From: Dromiciops gliroides
Taxonomy: Eukaryota; Chordata; Mammalia; Microbiotheria; Microbiotheriidae
Direction: 5' to 3'
Assembly: GCF_019393635.1 (NCBI RefSeq)
Contig: NC_057867.1
Coordinates: forward strand, 50,788,143 to 50,852,142
Length of the DNA: 64,000 nt
Under the pieces are notes generated by a model. That model did no database searches. It was not told where the DNA came from and was given only the letters and a program-made list of their open reading frames with translations. Position numbers and translations under genes: made by a program. This document shows, piece by piece, positions 1-12,324 of the stretch (position 1 is its first letter; each line of letters opens with the position of its first letter).

Positions 1-23
1 GTGTTTCTTTCTAGAAATCCTAC

Positions 24-173
24 TTTTTTTTTTTTTTAGTGAGGCAATTGGGGTTAACTGACTTGCCCAGGGTCACACAGCTAGTAAGTGTTAAGTGTCT
101 GAGGCCGGATTTGAACTCAGGTACTCCTGACTCCAGGGCCGGTGCTCTATCCATTGCGCCACCTAGCTGCCCC
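24..173 (-). mobile_element. MAR1/WSINE1-type SINE
   Basis: Full length with T-tail. The family structure, seen on the plus strand of a copy, is: gggcagctaggtggcgcagt (A box in tggcgcagtgg), gagttcaaatcc (B box), gggcaagtcacttaac, then A-tail. Confidence 0.9.
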
Positions 174-189
174 TATTCTTTTCTATTCT

Positions 190-343
190 TTTTTTTTTTT
201 TTTTTTTAGTGAGGCAATTGGGGTTAAGTGACTTGCCCAGAGTCACACAGCTAGTAAGTGTTAAGTGTCTGAGCTCGGATTTGAACTCAGGAACTCCTGA
301 TTCTAGCGCCAGTGCTCTATCTACTGCACCACCTAGCTGCCCC
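190..343 (-). mobile_element. MAR1-type SINE
   Basis: Full length, next to the previous copy; ttctattct repeats on both sides as target duplication. Confidence 0.9.
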
Positions 344-1309
344 AGGTTTTTCTATTCTACCAATTATTTCTGCTATGCAAGCCATAAATATGCTTTCACA
401 AGGCCTATTTATTTTTAAAACTATTCAGGAGTATCCTGTCATGGTTCAGGAATATTTTAGCAATCCACAGGTTCCTCTACCTTATCAGGTGCTGATTCAT
501 TTTCCTTTGTCTTGCAACATTTCTTCATAGACATCTGGATTATTTTGGTTGATTCAGGGGCCATATTCCCTTCTGTTATTGATATCTTCCCTGTTGGTTC
601 CTCTAATTGTTCTCAGGTCTTTAAGTGAGTTTCATGTCTCCTAATATCTTTGGTAATTTGTCTTTTTTCTTCTCTGTTGGTCCATCTATGACCCTTTCCT
701 TTTGGTGACCATTTCCCCAGGCTCTTAGTATAGCCATTTTAGTGTCCTCCCATACTGGGAAATTAATTTTGGGTCTATGACCCAAGTGACTTCTAGGGGG
801 ACAGACCTAGGCCTGGATGGATGCTAAGCTTTTCCCCTCCAGTTTAGTGGAGTGATACACAGCCATACACGTGTCCTGGCTCAGTTCTCTCTGTTCCTTA
901 GTTCTCTGATCTCTTTTGCAGCACAGAGTGCTAGCACTCAGAGAACTATCCCAGCCAGGACAAGCTTCTACATTTTGGTTTTCTGCAACACTGAGAGAGA
1001 CCGGGCGGAGAGAGGGACATTTGAGTTCTCTTGTAAGGCCTTGAGTTGGTTTTTACAGCCCTGACAGAGTGATATGTGGTGAGGGAGGGGCTGCTGAGTG
1101 AGCATGTGGGAGGTTAGGGAATAGCTTTCTGTGCTGTTAGTTCATCGGACTTTTACCTCTTTTGAGTTCTTGGTGTCCTAGACCATGGAGATAGCCAAAA
1201 TGACTTTGTTTTCGTTGTGCATAATTCCTCTTTTGGAGCAGTTTTGAGAGGTGATGAAACTGAAAGATATGACAATTTTTTATCTTGTTGGTCATGTGAC
1301 CTGGAAGTC
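344..1309. other. Unassigned AT/CT-mixed sequence
   Basis: No gene. Long pyrimidine-rich text that may be the minus strand of an L1 5' region or another retroelement; I could not assign it. Confidence 0.4.
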
Positions 1310-2345
1310 TTACTATAGCCTCCTTTCAAATCCTCTTACCTTCTCTTCTTTCCCCAGTCCAATCCATCTTCCTCCGTCCTTTGATGATCTTATCAATGCC
1401 CTTGGGTTCAATTATCATGTCTCCCAAATCTCCATAATCTAGCTCCAATCTTTCTCCTGACCAGGAATTCCTGTCAGTATCTCCAGTTCAACATGTTTAA
1501 GTTAAAAACTGATCCCCTTTACCCTCCCTCTCCCAAACCTCACCACTCCTCCAAACTCCCTTGTTTCTGTTGAAGGCACTACCGACCTCTTCCCTCTTCA
1601 TTCCTTCACACAACACCAAAATAATACTACTAATGCACAGATCTGATCATGGCACTGCTCTGCTCAAAAAGCTTCTGTGTCTCCCTGTTATCTCTAGGGT
1701 AAAATAAGACCAGTACTTATATTGCTCTATGGAGGTAGATAGCATTTTTTCATCATGGGTCATTTGGAATTATTTTAGATCACTGTCTTGATCAGAATAG
1801 CTCAGTTACAGTTAATAATCGTTTCGATATTTTTGTTACTGCACATACACTGTGTTCTAAAGAAACTGTCCTCTTGCTGTTCCCCAGACTTTATATTCTG
1901 TCTCTCACCTTTGTGCTCCTGTTCTCTCTGCATTTTAGAATCTTTGATCTTCCTTCATTAGAGCTGAGGCTCAATTGCCACCTTCCTAATGAAACTTTTC
2001 CTAATCCCACAAATTGTTAGTATTCTGTCCCTCTTCAGATTATCTTATATTTACTTATGTATACCAGTTTGTAATGAGAGCCCTTTCTAATCTCCTTATA
2101 TCCGCCTACTGACCCATCCATAGACTCTGAAAGCCCCAGTATTGGAAACTTCTGTTTCAGCATTAAATAAGCCTTTTAAAAAAATTTTGGTTTTTTGGTG
2201 TGAGGCAATTGGGGTTAAGTGACTTGCCCAGGGTCACACAGCTAGTAAGTGTTAAGTGTCTGAGGCCAGATTTGAACTCAGGTCTTCCTGAATCCAGGGC
2301 CAGTGCACTATCCACTGTGCCATCTAGCTGCCGCATTAAATAAGC
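1310..2345 (+). mobile_element. L2 LINE relic
   Basis: L2-type 3' coding and UTR text such as gatctgatcatggcactgctctgctcaaaaag and actgacccatcc, interrupted near 1735-1860 by unassigned sequence and by a MAR1 SINE at 2181. Confidence 0.6.
2181..2333 (-). mobile_element. MAR1-type SINE in L2
   Basis: Flanked by a clear duplication attaaataagcctttta. Confidence 0.92.
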
Positions 2346-2902
2346 CTTTTATAAATTGTTGTATAACTGTTAACACCCTACAGGAAAGAGTTGAAACCTA
2401 AAAGAAATTTGGGGTCACAAACTAATATCAGTCACTTTGGAATAATAAAAGTAAAGAAAGCCTCTTTACACTTTTCCTTACTATTTTTTTCCTTCCTCCC
2501 CAAAATCCCATCCTTTCACATTCCAAGGGACCGAGCATATGACTCCTAAGTTAGAGGAACAATAGAGGAGTCTCAGTCATAATAAAAGAGAGAAAAACAA
2601 TTGATCTTTGCTCTCTGCTCTTATCATGAATTATTTTCATACTGCAGGTCCAGTTGGAGAGAAAGCTGCCTCTTTAGCGACCCCAAGTTCATTTCCTTCC
2701 AGAGAAGAGTCCTGGTCACTAAAGGTAGTACCATAAGGTTGGATATTTGTATGGATTCCTGGGTATGAAAGTAGGACTCATCAGAATGCTGGATTGGAAT
2801 GGTAGAAGCCTATATGTCAATCTCAAATTAATTATCTTTCTTCGAGAAGTCCAAATGATATGGTAGAGCTATGAGTCTGGAGGACTTTAAGACCTTGGGG
2901 AG

Positions 2903-3044
2903 GGGGCAGCTAGGTGGTACAGCGCCGGCCCTGGATTCAGGAGGACATGAGTTCAAATCCGACCTCAGACACTTGATACTTACTAGCTGTGTGACCCTGG
3001 GCAAGTCACTTAACCCTCATTGCCCCAGAAAAGGAAAAAAAAAA
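2903..3044 (+). mobile_element. MAR1-type SINE
   Basis: Flanked by aagaccttgggg on both sides; ggattcagg/ccctcattgcccc subtype. Confidence 0.92.
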
Positions 3045-3416
3045 GACCTTGGGGAAAGGTAGAACTCACTGGAGAGAGAAGAGAACTCTGTCTTTTGTTA
3101 ATAGGCTACTGTGAATTCTTGATGTATTGGTTTTGTGAATTTTCTGTGGATTAGAATACAGGTTTTCCTATGTCTGATACGCATTGTTATCTTGAATGCT
3201 TGTATGAGAGTTGGTTAATCTTTCACCTACATTTTTGCAAATATAGTTGAGAGTTAAATTCAAGCTATATTCTGAAATTTCTCATAATCAACTCTGGGTA
3301 GGAATAGCATGAGCCAAAGAGAGGGTGATTCTTTAGGGTCACCCCAAAAATTGAATGCAATCTACATAAATCTTGAGCTTGAGGTACTAGGCCATAGATT
3401 ACAATTACAACAAAGA

Positions 3417-3570
3417 GGGGGCAGCTAGGTGGTGCAGTGGATAAAGCATCCGCCCTGGATTCAGGAGGACCTGAGTTCAAAGCCAGCCTCAGACACTTGA
3501 CACTAGTTGTGTGACCATGGGCAGGTCACTTAACCCTCACTGCACTGCAAAACAAAACAAAACAAAACAA
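3417..3570 (+). mobile_element. MAR1-type SINE
   Basis: Target duplication acaattacaacaaag; tail is (AAAAC)n. Confidence 0.92.
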
Positions 3571-3632
3571 ACAATTACAACAAAGAAAAGGAAGCTTGAG
3601 TCATATTTCCCTAAAGATATTAATTAACAATA

Positions 3633-3775
3633 GGGGCAGCTAGGTGGTGCAGTGGATAAAACACTGGCCCTGGATTCAGGAGTACCTGAGTTCAAATCCT
3701 GCCTCAGATGCTTGACACTTACTAGCTGTGTGGCTCTGGGCAAGTCACTTAACCCTCATTGTCCTCCAAAAAAAA
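3633..3775 (+). mobile_element. MAR1-type SINE
   Basis: Full-length plus copy with short A-tail; followed by a MIR. Confidence 0.9.
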
Positions 3776-3794
3776 GTTTATTTACTAACAACGG

Positions 3795-3945
3795 AAAGAG
3801 GACTAACTGTGGAATCAGGGGATCTGGGTTCAAATTATGCCTCTGATGCTACCTAGGGAACTTTGGGCAAGTCACTTAATCTCCCTGTGCCTCAATGTCT
3901 TCATCTTGAACTAAATGGCCTTTGAGTCCCCTTCTAACTCTAGAT
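3795..3945 (+). mobile_element. MIR fragment
   Basis: ggttcaaattatgcctctga, cttgggcaagtcacttaatc-like text and cctttgagtccccttctaac. Confidence 0.65.
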
Positions 3946-4172
3946 CATGGATAGTCAATAAACATTTATTAAGCTCCTATTGTGTGTCAGGCTAAGTGGG
4001 CAAAAGGCAGTCTCTGCCCTCAGGGAGCTCACATTTTAATATGAGAGACAACAAACACGTAAACATGTACAAACAAGCATAAAGGATAAATTGGAGCATA
4101 TATAGGATAAATGTGTATACAATTAACAGAAACAACAGAAGGGGTTGGAAAACTCTTCCTGTAAAAGATAAG

Positions 4173-4173
<1 letters not shown>

Positions 4174-4206
<33 letters not shown>

Positions 4207-4334
4207 CAATTGGGGTTAAGTGACTTGCCCAGGGTCACACAGCTAGTAAGTCTTAAGTGTCTGAGGCCAGATTTGAACTCAGGTCCTTCTGACTCCAGGG
4301 CCGGTGCTCTATCCACTGTGCCACCTAGCTGCCC
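4174..4334 (-). mobile_element. MAR1-type SINE with (TG)n tail
   Basis: The T-tail has been replaced by about 15 TG units; target duplication aaagataagct. Confidence 0.9.
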
Positions 4335-4859
4335 AAAGATAAGCTTTTAATTGGGACTTAAAGGAAAGCAGGAGATGGAGATGAGGAGGGAGAGCATTCC
4401 AGACATGGAGGACAACCAGAGAAAGTGCCCAGAGCTCAGAGATGGAACAACCAGGAGGCCAGAGTCAGTGGGTAGAAGAGTACATGGCAGGGGGTAAGGT
4501 AGAAGAAGACTAGAAAGGTAGGACGGGACTAGGTTATAAAGGGATCTGCTCTTGAGGAAAATTACGGAAATGACTGAATGGAGGATGGATTGGCGTGGGG
4601 AGAGACTTGAGGCAGGCATACCCATCACCATGTTCTTGAAATAATCTAGGTGTGAGGTGATGAGGGTCTATACCAGAGTGGTGGCAAGTGTCATGGGAGA
4701 GAAGGAGGCGTATTCAAGAGATCTTGCAAAAGTGAAATAGGTAGACCTTGGCAACATCTTGGAAATGGGGGCGGGGAGGGGGAGAGGGGGAGAGAGTATG
4801 AGGAATCCGAGATTGCTCTTAGGTTGGGAGCCTGTGGGACCGAGAGGATGATATTGCTC

Positions 4860-5085
4860 TGTACAGAAATATGTTTAATGTTAGTGTGTGTGTGTGTGTG
4901 TATATATCTATCTATCTATCTATCTATCAGATTACCTGCTGTCTAGGGGAGGGGGAGGGAGGGGAGGGAAGGGAGGGAGGGAGAAAAATCTGAAATTGGA
5001 AAGCTTGTATAAATAAAAGTTGAGAACTATCTTTACATGTAACGGGAAAAAAATAAAATACTTTGTTAATTAAAAAAAAAGAATA
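4860..5085 (+). mobile_element. L1 3' UTR fragment
   Basis: Typical marsupial L1 3' end: gaaatatgttta, agattacctgctgtct, ggaggga runs, acatgtaa, aataaaata and a poly(A). Inserted in the L2 relic. Confidence 0.7.
4884..4929. repeat. (TG)n/(TA)n/(TCTA)n compound microsatellite
   Basis: Lies within an L1 3' UTR fragment; three short motifs adjoin. Confidence 0.9.
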
Positions 5086-5092
5086 AATGATA

Positions 5093-5239
5093 GGGGGCGG
5101 CTAGGTGGCGCAGTGGATAGAGCACCGGCCCTGGATTCAGGAGGACCTGAGTTCAAATCCGGCCTCAGACACTTAACATTTAGTAGCTGTGTGACCCTGG
5201 GCAAGTCACTTAACCTCCATTGCCTCACTAAAAAAAAAA
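5093..5239 (+). mobile_element. MAR1-type SINE
   Basis: Inserted at the A-tail of the L1 fragment; duplication aagaataaat. Confidence 0.9.
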
Positions 5240-5560
5240 GAATAAATAATGAGTTCTGTTTTGGACATGTAGAGTTGAAGATGTCTACTAGACATCCAGT
5301 TCAGATGTCTGAAAGGCAGTTGGAGATGTGAGAGTGGAGATCAATAGAGAGGTTGGAGCAGGAAAGGTAGATTTGAGAATCATAAGCATTGGGATGGTTA
5401 TTAAATCCATGGGAGCTGATGAACTCACCAAGTGAAGTAGTATAGAGGGAGAAGAGAAGAAAGGGCCCAGGACAGGACCCTGTGAAATACCTATAGTTAG
5501 AGGGAACCATCTGATCTGCATAAGGATCCAGCAAAAAAGACTTTGATCCCTATGGAATTT

Positions 5561-6121
5561 GTCCAAAAGATCAACAACAAAATACTCAATTTCATTTAGA
5601 AAAGTTTTAGAAACAAAAGAGCTTAATGCTCTTGTGTAAATGATGGTCATCATCAAGTTGAATACACGTGTAGTTATGATTATAGAAAATTGAGTCAAAG
5701 TACTTCTTGCCAGGAGGCAGGCTCCCTATTCTAGCAAAACACTGAATCAGACTGAACAGTGATGAAGAAATCCAATGGGAAGCTACTTCTTTCAGGCCAG
5801 GATTGTACAAGATGTCAGGCAGTATCCCCCAGGGCAGTTAGGAACAGGGGCCACCAGCAAAAACAAAACCAGTTAATTCAGAGTAGCCTTCTAGCATGGC
5901 CGGAGACTGACAGATGTTGCCTGAAGGGCTCTATGTCCCAAGACAGAAAGAATGGAGGGCCCTAGGGTTGTCAGAAGGCTCCAGGGTGGGGACCTTGGAA
6001 ATACCTGGATTAGTAGTGATCAAACCGGTATAGTACTGCAGTGTTCAGACAGCCCAGACCCAAGGGTTCTGAGATCCCTACTACTTGGTCCTGAGATAGC
6101 AGAGAGAACCCTAACAATCCA
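5561..6121. other. Unassigned sequence
   Basis: No gene recognised. The text around the SINE at 6122 (5800-6480) is purine-rich and could be an L1 5' region. Confidence 0.35.
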
Positions 6122-6280
6122 GGGGGGGGGGGGCAGCTAGATGGCGCAGTGGATAGAGCACCGGCCCTGGAGTCAGGAGTACCTGAGTTCAAATCTGGCC
6201 TCAGACATTTAACACTGACTAGCTGTGTGACCCTGGGCAAGTCACTTAATCTCAATTGCCTCACTAAAAAAAATTAAAAA
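6122..6280 (+). mobile_element. MAR1-type SINE
   Basis: Starts with a G11 run; duplication aacaatccag. Confidence 0.9.
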
Positions 6281-6803
6281 ACAATCCAGTAGGACCTCAC
6301 CCCAGGATGTGGAGGTCAGCACAGGAAGCCAAGGTAAGACCAAACAGGGCAGACCACCTGACCCAAAAGCAAATTGCAACTGGAAGCAAAGCCTGGAGAG
6401 GATACATGGCCCCAATTTGAGGACTAAAGCTAGAATTTGAGTAAATCAAAGGAAACACCAGCCGGTGTCAAAAAGTATCACAAATCTAGAGATTCCTCCC
6501 AAAGGGGAAAAAAAAGTAACTCTCATTGTGCATGTCTCCATTGCCCTTGGGGTGACCCACAGGTTTAGTTTTTTGGAAACTGTAGTATTTCACCATGCTT
6601 TACAGCCATACTTTAGAAGATTAGGATTGGATTTATAGATTGGGGAGTTGGTTGGATTGAATTGAATTGAAAGAAGGAAGTCTGGCTGTAACTTGCCATT
6701 TCTGAGCTGAACACATTTCTATCAATCAACTAGAAAATGCAAATTTTAAGTCCTTTAAGCTCAGCACTTCCCAAAGCTCCAGAGGATAGGTAGCCCTTTA
6801 GAG

Positions 6804-6986
6804 CAGGGCTTCTTCAACTTTTCCCACTCAGGACCTGTTTCACCCAAGAAATCTGACCCGACCCCAGGTGTACAGGTGTCTAAAATAGGGATACACAGCA
6901 AACATTTGCTGCCAAATTTTTCTCAACCCCCACATTCAGTTATACAACCCCACATGGAATTGGGACCCACAGTTTAAGAAGCTTTG
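6804..6986. mobile_element. Non-autonomous hAT DNA transposon relic
   Basis: Terminal inverted repeats cagggcttctt / aagaagctttg, flanked on both sides by the 8-base duplication ctttagag (6796-6803, 6987-6994). TIR start and 8-bp duplication are hAT hallmarks. Confidence 0.8.
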
Positions 6987-7485
6987 CTTTAGAGTACCAA
7001 TCCCACTGGTATTTACCTGAACTACCCAAAAGTCAGTCTAGCCCTAGCAAACAGAAATCTTGATTGCTTATCAGGGCTTCAAGAAGATATCCAATACTCA
7101 CTAGCCAGCCACATTAATAAGCATGTAGTGCCAACAGCTTCCTAAATTGTCTTTGAACTTGCATGTTATGTGGGAAACCCTACTGGAGACCTTTGGTCAT
7201 TATACCTGTGTGGCTCCCTACAGCTTGGAAGGGGTAGGAAGAGAATTGGGTGCCATATCTTTTTCTGTCTCCCTTAAGGAGTATTATATCTCTGTGTCTT
7301 CAGTTCTTCCCATCCTCCTCCACTCTTGCCCGGTTATTGGTTAAGGCCAGTAAGTGTGATTCTCAGAAAGGTACTGGATAGTCTAAGGACCCTCTTCACG
7401 TCCTACCCAGTATATTGTTATCTGTAAACAAAAGTGAGGAAGCTATAGCGATGGATGCGGAGTCTGTTTCTTTCATTATTCTTGA

Positions 7486-7734
7486 ATTTTCACCCAAGTG
7501 TTTGTGATCTTTAGTGAGAGAACACAGCAATTACATTTCAACAAGGATGGGAGAAAAATCCATTTGGTGTACAGAAAAATTCACAATAGTGAATTTCTTT
7601 CAAACGAGATCGATAAAGTATTATCCCAACCGCATGAGAGTATTGTGCCCATTGTTATCGGCAGCTCCATAATAGCATTAACTGTAATGGGATTGGACCT
7701 ATGTAAGTGCCACTTAGAACTTCTGTGTCCTTGA
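7486..7734 (+). other. Unassigned open frame with a possible membrane segment
   Basis: An 83-codon open frame after TGA 7483-7485 that begins without ATG. It encodes a polar stretch (KDGRKIHLVYRKIHNSEF) followed by a hydrophobic run (SIVPIVIGSSIIALTVMGL). A gtaagt donor-like site follows at 7703 and a tttag acceptor-like site precedes at about 7513, so it could mimic one exon. The 3' part runs into a MIR. I do not recognise the protein; it could be a relic of a retroelement or of a gene. Confidence 0.25.
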
Positions 7735-7845
7735 AAAAGCTACTTCACCGTTCTGAGCCCTGGTTTCTTCCTGTCTAAAATGAGAAGGGCGGGATGAAGT
7801 GATCTGCAAGGTCTCTTTCAGCTCTAAGTACCACGAGTACAATTT
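7700..7845 (+). mobile_element. MIR fragment
   Basis: gagccctggtttcttcctgtctaaaatgag, then ggtctctttcagctctaag. Confidence 0.55.
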
Positions 7846-8124
7846 TACATGACAAAGTACAATAGCGTTTCATATTACACTGAAATGCCAACTTCATTTG
7901 GACCATTGTCAGTGCTTTGAAAAACATTTTTTTCAACTTTTTTTTAACCAAATATGTTCAGGTCTTGCTGCTTCCCAGGAATAGAAAAGGAAGTTATTTC
8001 CTACTGGGTGCAGTAAAAGGATTATTTCATTGTTCTTCCTGGTTTGGGAATGTATTAATAGGACTTTTTTTTAAAGCCCAGTATATAATATTTTACATTG
8101 ATCAGTCAGTCAACAAGCATTTAT

Positions 8125-8279
8125 TTTTGTTTGTTTCTTTTTTTGTGTGAGGCAATGAGGGTTAAGTGACTAGCCCAAGGTCACACAGCTAGTATGTATC
8201 ATGTCTGAGGCCAGATTTGAACTCAGGTCCTCCCAAATCCAGAGCCAGTGCTTTATCCACTGTACCACCTAGCTGCTCC
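8125..8279 (-). mobile_element. MAR1-type SINE in L2
   Basis: Diverged copy; duplication caacaagcatttatt. Confidence 0.88.
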
Positions 8280-8960
8280 AACAAGCATTTATTAAGCACC
8301 TATTATGTACCAGGCATTATGCTAAAATTCTTGCTCTTAGGGAGCTCACATTCTAACAAGGGTAACAGTGAAAATAACTAGGTACCTACAAGATATATCC
8401 AGACTAGCTCAGAGGTAAGCTCAGAAGGAAAGGACCTAAGGAGTGGGGGAACTGGGAAAGGCTTTCAGAAGAAGATGATATTTGAATTGAATCTTGAAAA
8501 AAGCCAGGGAATCTAAGAGGCAGAGGCGAGGAGATGAAGCATTCCAGGCCTGGGGACGGCCAGTGCAATGGCACGGAAGTGGGAAATGGGAGTATCATGT
8601 GTGAGGAACAGCAAGGTAGGCCAATATGGCTAAGATCATAGAGTTCATGAAGGAGAGCAAAGTCAAGAAGACTGGAAAAGTTGGAAATGTCAGAGAACTT
8701 TATATTTGACACTGGAGGTAATAGGGAACCACTAAAGTTTATTGAGTAGGGGGTTGACTTGGTTGGACTTCTACTTTAGAAAAATCACTTTTGTACCTGA
8801 ATGGAGGATGGGTTGGAGTGGGGAGAGACTTGAGGCAGGCCAACCCACCAGCAGCCTATTGCAGTAATCCAGGTGCGAGGTGATGAGGGCCTGCTCCAGG
8901 GTGGTAGCAGTGTTAGAGGAGAGAAGGGGGTGTATTAGAGAGATGCTGGTAGCACTTTAG
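8279..8960 (-). mobile_element. L2 LINE relic
   Basis: Begins with the reversed L2 3' end (agcatttattaagcacctattatgtaccaggc), then ggagctcacattctaa, gcattccagg and attgcagtaatccaggtg. A MAR1 insertion at 8125-8279 duplicated caacaagcatttatt. Confidence 0.75.
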
Positions 8961-9192
8961 CTCCAAGATGTAGGAATGAAGTCCTTCCCCCAAAATCTGT
9001 TCTTCACTCTCTGCAATGAGCCTGATCCCTACAAGTTGGAAGGGGAGGGAAGGAACCTGGTTGGCATATTTTCCTCTTTCTCTCCTTCCTTCTACCCTGC
9101 ATGGCTCAAGAGTATGAGCCATTTTATCTCCAGTTTCGCAGACCAGAGAATTCTGGCAACTGGGCCAATTGTCTTTATAAAGCCCTCTATTC

Positions 9193-9349
9193 GGGGTAGC
9201 TAGGTGGCACAGTGGATAGATCACCAGCCCTGGAGTCAGGAGGACCTGAGTTCAAATCCGGCCTCAGACACTTGACACTTACTAGCTGTGTGACCTTGGG
9301 CAAGTCACTTAACCCCAATTGCCTCACCAAAAAAAAATAATAATAATAA
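9193..9349 (+). mobile_element. MAR1-type SINE
   Basis: Tail is (AAT)n; duplication aaagcYctcYattc. Confidence 0.9.
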
Positions 9350-10199
9350 AGCTCTCCATTCAATGTTGTGCACCCAATGGAAGATCAAGGCAAAAATCTC
9401 TCCTGTTGCCCTCCCTTTCCTCTTTATTTTCCCTTCCTTCTCCCCACAGCCTCTTCTCCTTTCTATCCATCCCAGTTAGCACTTCACTTCTCACCATGCA
9501 AGTATCCCATGGGAGATGCACACACTGTTTTCCCTCAGTTATTCAGATTGTAAAGGGGGAAGAAAGAGGCAAATATATCACTATGGCATACAAGTTGGGA
9601 AATGAGAGTTAAGACCATCGGATTGCTTCACTTTTATTCTCATGCTGCTGAACCAAGCTGGAGAAAATCATGAAACGATGCTGACTGGGTTCACTACAAA
9701 TTTATCAAATATAATTTTTTTCTGCTTTTTTTTAAATTATAAAAGTATTTCATTATTTTCCAGTCCCATGCAGAGACAGTTTTCAACACTTGCCTTCATA
9801 AGATTTCTAGTTATCAAATATAATTTCAACTGGGTCATTAACTGTTATAAGGCAGTTCTTTGATACCTCTCTAACTCACTATCCTGCTTACCACAGTGAC
9901 TCTTCTAAACCTCTTCATCCCTTCCTAAGCATTCCATGGCTCCCCTTCCCCCCACCTCTTCCACTGAGAACTTTGCCTCATATTTTACTGAAAAAATCGA
10001 AAACATTCACGGAGAGCTCCCTTTTCTTCCCCATCTCACATCACCCTGAGCTTCTACGACTTCCTTCCCCTTCACCCCTATCTCTCACACTAAGAAGTGG
10101 CCTTGCCAAGACAAAACCCTCCACTTACACAAGTGATCACATTTTATCCCGTCTTCTCCAGCAGATTTCCCCTTCCATCATGCCCACTCCCTCACTCTT

Positions 10200-10358
10200 T
10201 TTTTTTTTTTTTTTTTTTTTTTAGTGAGGCAGTTGGGGTTAAGTGACTTGCCCAGGGTCACACAGCTAGTAAGTGTTAAGTGTCTGAGGCCAGATTTGAA
10301 CCCAGGTACTCCTGACTCCAGGGCCGGTGCTCTATTCACTGCGCCACCTAGCTGCCCC
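10200..10358 (-). mobile_element. MAR1-type SINE in L2
   Basis: T22 tail; duplication cactccctcactctt. Confidence 0.92.
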
Positions 10359-11508
10359 CACTCCCTCACTCTTAATCTCTCCCTAATGGCTGCTTTCTTC
10401 CATCTATAAACATGGCTATGTCTTCCCCCATCAGGAAAAAAACCATCGCTTGGTCCTTCCCTCCCTGCCAATTATTGTCCTATATATCTCCTGTCTTTTG
10501 TGACTAAACTCCTTGAGAAGGTGGTCTGCTATAGGTGCCTTTACTTCCTCTCCTCTCACTCTCTTCTTAGTTCTCTACAGCCTGGCTTCTCATTTCATAT
10601 TTTCAGTGAAACTGCTCTCCCCAAAGTTACCAGTGACCTCGGATTGCCAAATCCTGAGGCCTTCTTTTCTCAATCCTTATCCATCTCTGTATCCTTGGAC
10701 ACCGTTGATCACCTCCTTCTCGTGGATCTTCTCTTCTCTCTAGGTTTTCAGGATACCGCTCTCTCCTGGTTCTCTTCCTATCTATCTGACTGCTCCTTCT
10801 CATTCTTCATCTGGGGCATGCTCACTAACTGTGGGCATCCTACAAGATTCTGTCCTGGGACCCTCTTCTCTTCTCTCTCTATACCATTTCACTTGGTGAT
10901 CTCGTCAGCTCCCGTAAGTTCAGCTATCATCTCTGTGCTCATGATGCTCAGATCTCCTTATCCAACCTTAACCTCTCTGCTGACCTCTAGTCTCTCATCT
11001 CCAACTGCCTATTGGATATCTCAAACTGGATTAGTCTGGATACATCTTAAGTCCATATATCTAAAACTGAACTCAATATCTTTTCCCCACAAACCATCCT
11101 CTGTTTGTAACTTCCCTTTTATTATTGAGGGTACCACCATCCTCCCAGTCACCCGGGCTCATAACTAGGTGTCTTCCTTGCCTCGTCATTCTCTCTCACC
11201 CTTCTCTATACAGTCTGTTGCCAAGACCTGTCTATTTTGCCTCTGTAACTTCTCTTACACGTGCCCCTCTCTCTTATGACACTGCCACCATCCTGTTGTA
11301 AGCCCTTATCACTTTACACCTGGACTATTGCAGTAACCTACTGGAGGGGCTGCCTGCTTCTAGTCTCTTTCCATTCCGGCCCGTCCTCCATTCGGCTGTC
11401 AAAGTGATCTCTCTAGAGTAAAGGTCTGTCTATATCACCTCCCCCTACTCACTCAACCACTGTGGCTCCCAAATCACCTCCAGTATCAAATATCATGGCC
11501 TCAGACAT

Positions 11509-11672
11509 GATACAGCTAGGTGGCGCAGCGGATAGATCACCGGCCCTGGATTCAGAAGGACCTGAGTTCCAATCTGGCCTCAGACACTTGACACTTACTA
11601 GCTGTGTGACCCTGGGCAAGTCACTTAACCCCAATTGCCTCAACAACAACAAAAAATAAATAAATAAATAAA
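11509..11672 (+). mobile_element. MAR1-type SINE in L2
   Basis: Slightly 5' truncated; (AAC)n/(AAAT)n tail. Confidence 0.88.
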
Positions 11673-12324
11673 ATTTTTTAAAGCCTTCCTAACCATACTT
11701 CTTACCTTCTAGTCTTCTTATACCTTAACTCCCCAATATATACTCTTTATCAAGTGACACTGGCCTCCTGGCTGTTCCACGAACAAGGCACTCCATCTCC
11801 CAGCTCAGTGTATTTTCACTGATGATCCACCATACCTGGAATCATCTCCCTCCCTGCACCTGCCTCTTGCTTTCCATGACTTCCTTCAAGTTCCTGCTAA
11901 AATCCCACCTTCTACAGGAAACCTTTCCTGATACCTCCTACTTCTAGTGCCTTCTCTTCTTTGATTATCTCTAATTTATCCTGTCAATACCTTGTCTGTA
12001 TGTAATTGCCATTAGACTTGAAAGCAGGGATTGTCTTTTGCCTTTCTTCGTATCCTTAGCATTTAGCACAGTGCCTGGCACATAGTAGGTGCTTAATAAA
12101 CATTGATTGATTGACAGGAGTGTAAAGGAATCCAAAGCTAAGGAGCACCCCTAAATTAACATTCTGGCTTCTTCAGAACTTAAGAGGTTTGGTCAAGCAG
12201 AGAATCTTGATGTGGCTCACACAATGTGAAAGTGGCCAAGTCCTCCAGGTTATTTGCACCAAGTGTAAGGAACTATACATCTCAGCTCTGCTTCTTATTA
12301 TCTGGGTGATTTGGGGCAAATCAC

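Larger units (their letters stand above)
3945..5560 (-). mobile_element. L2 LINE relic with RT fragment
   Basis: Reads on the minus strand. The 3' end is at about 3950 (aataaacatttattaagctcc) and a reverse-transcriptase stretch lies near 5300-5500, with degraded QGxxLGPFLLFSLY and a NAYDSQIY box (for YADDSQIY). Interrupted by two MAR1 SINEs and an L1 3' end. Confidence 0.7.
9890..12115 (+). mobile_element. L2 LINE relic with recognisable RT
   Basis: The frame near 10500-11168 retains LDTVDHLLLVDLLFSLGFQD and WFSSYLSD, typical of CR1/L2-clade reverse transcriptase, then a degraded [13 protein letters not shown]. The 3' end matches L2: gactattgcagtaac, aggaaacctttcctga, gcacagtgcctggcacatag, taataaac, then (ATTG)n. 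Two MAR1 SINEs interrupt it. Inactive. Confidence 0.85.

Noticed and set aside
10500..11168. A 222-codon ORF resembling a reverse transcriptase.
   Set aside because: Degraded L2 LINE; catalytic box lost and internal frame damage. Listed as a relic, not as a gene.
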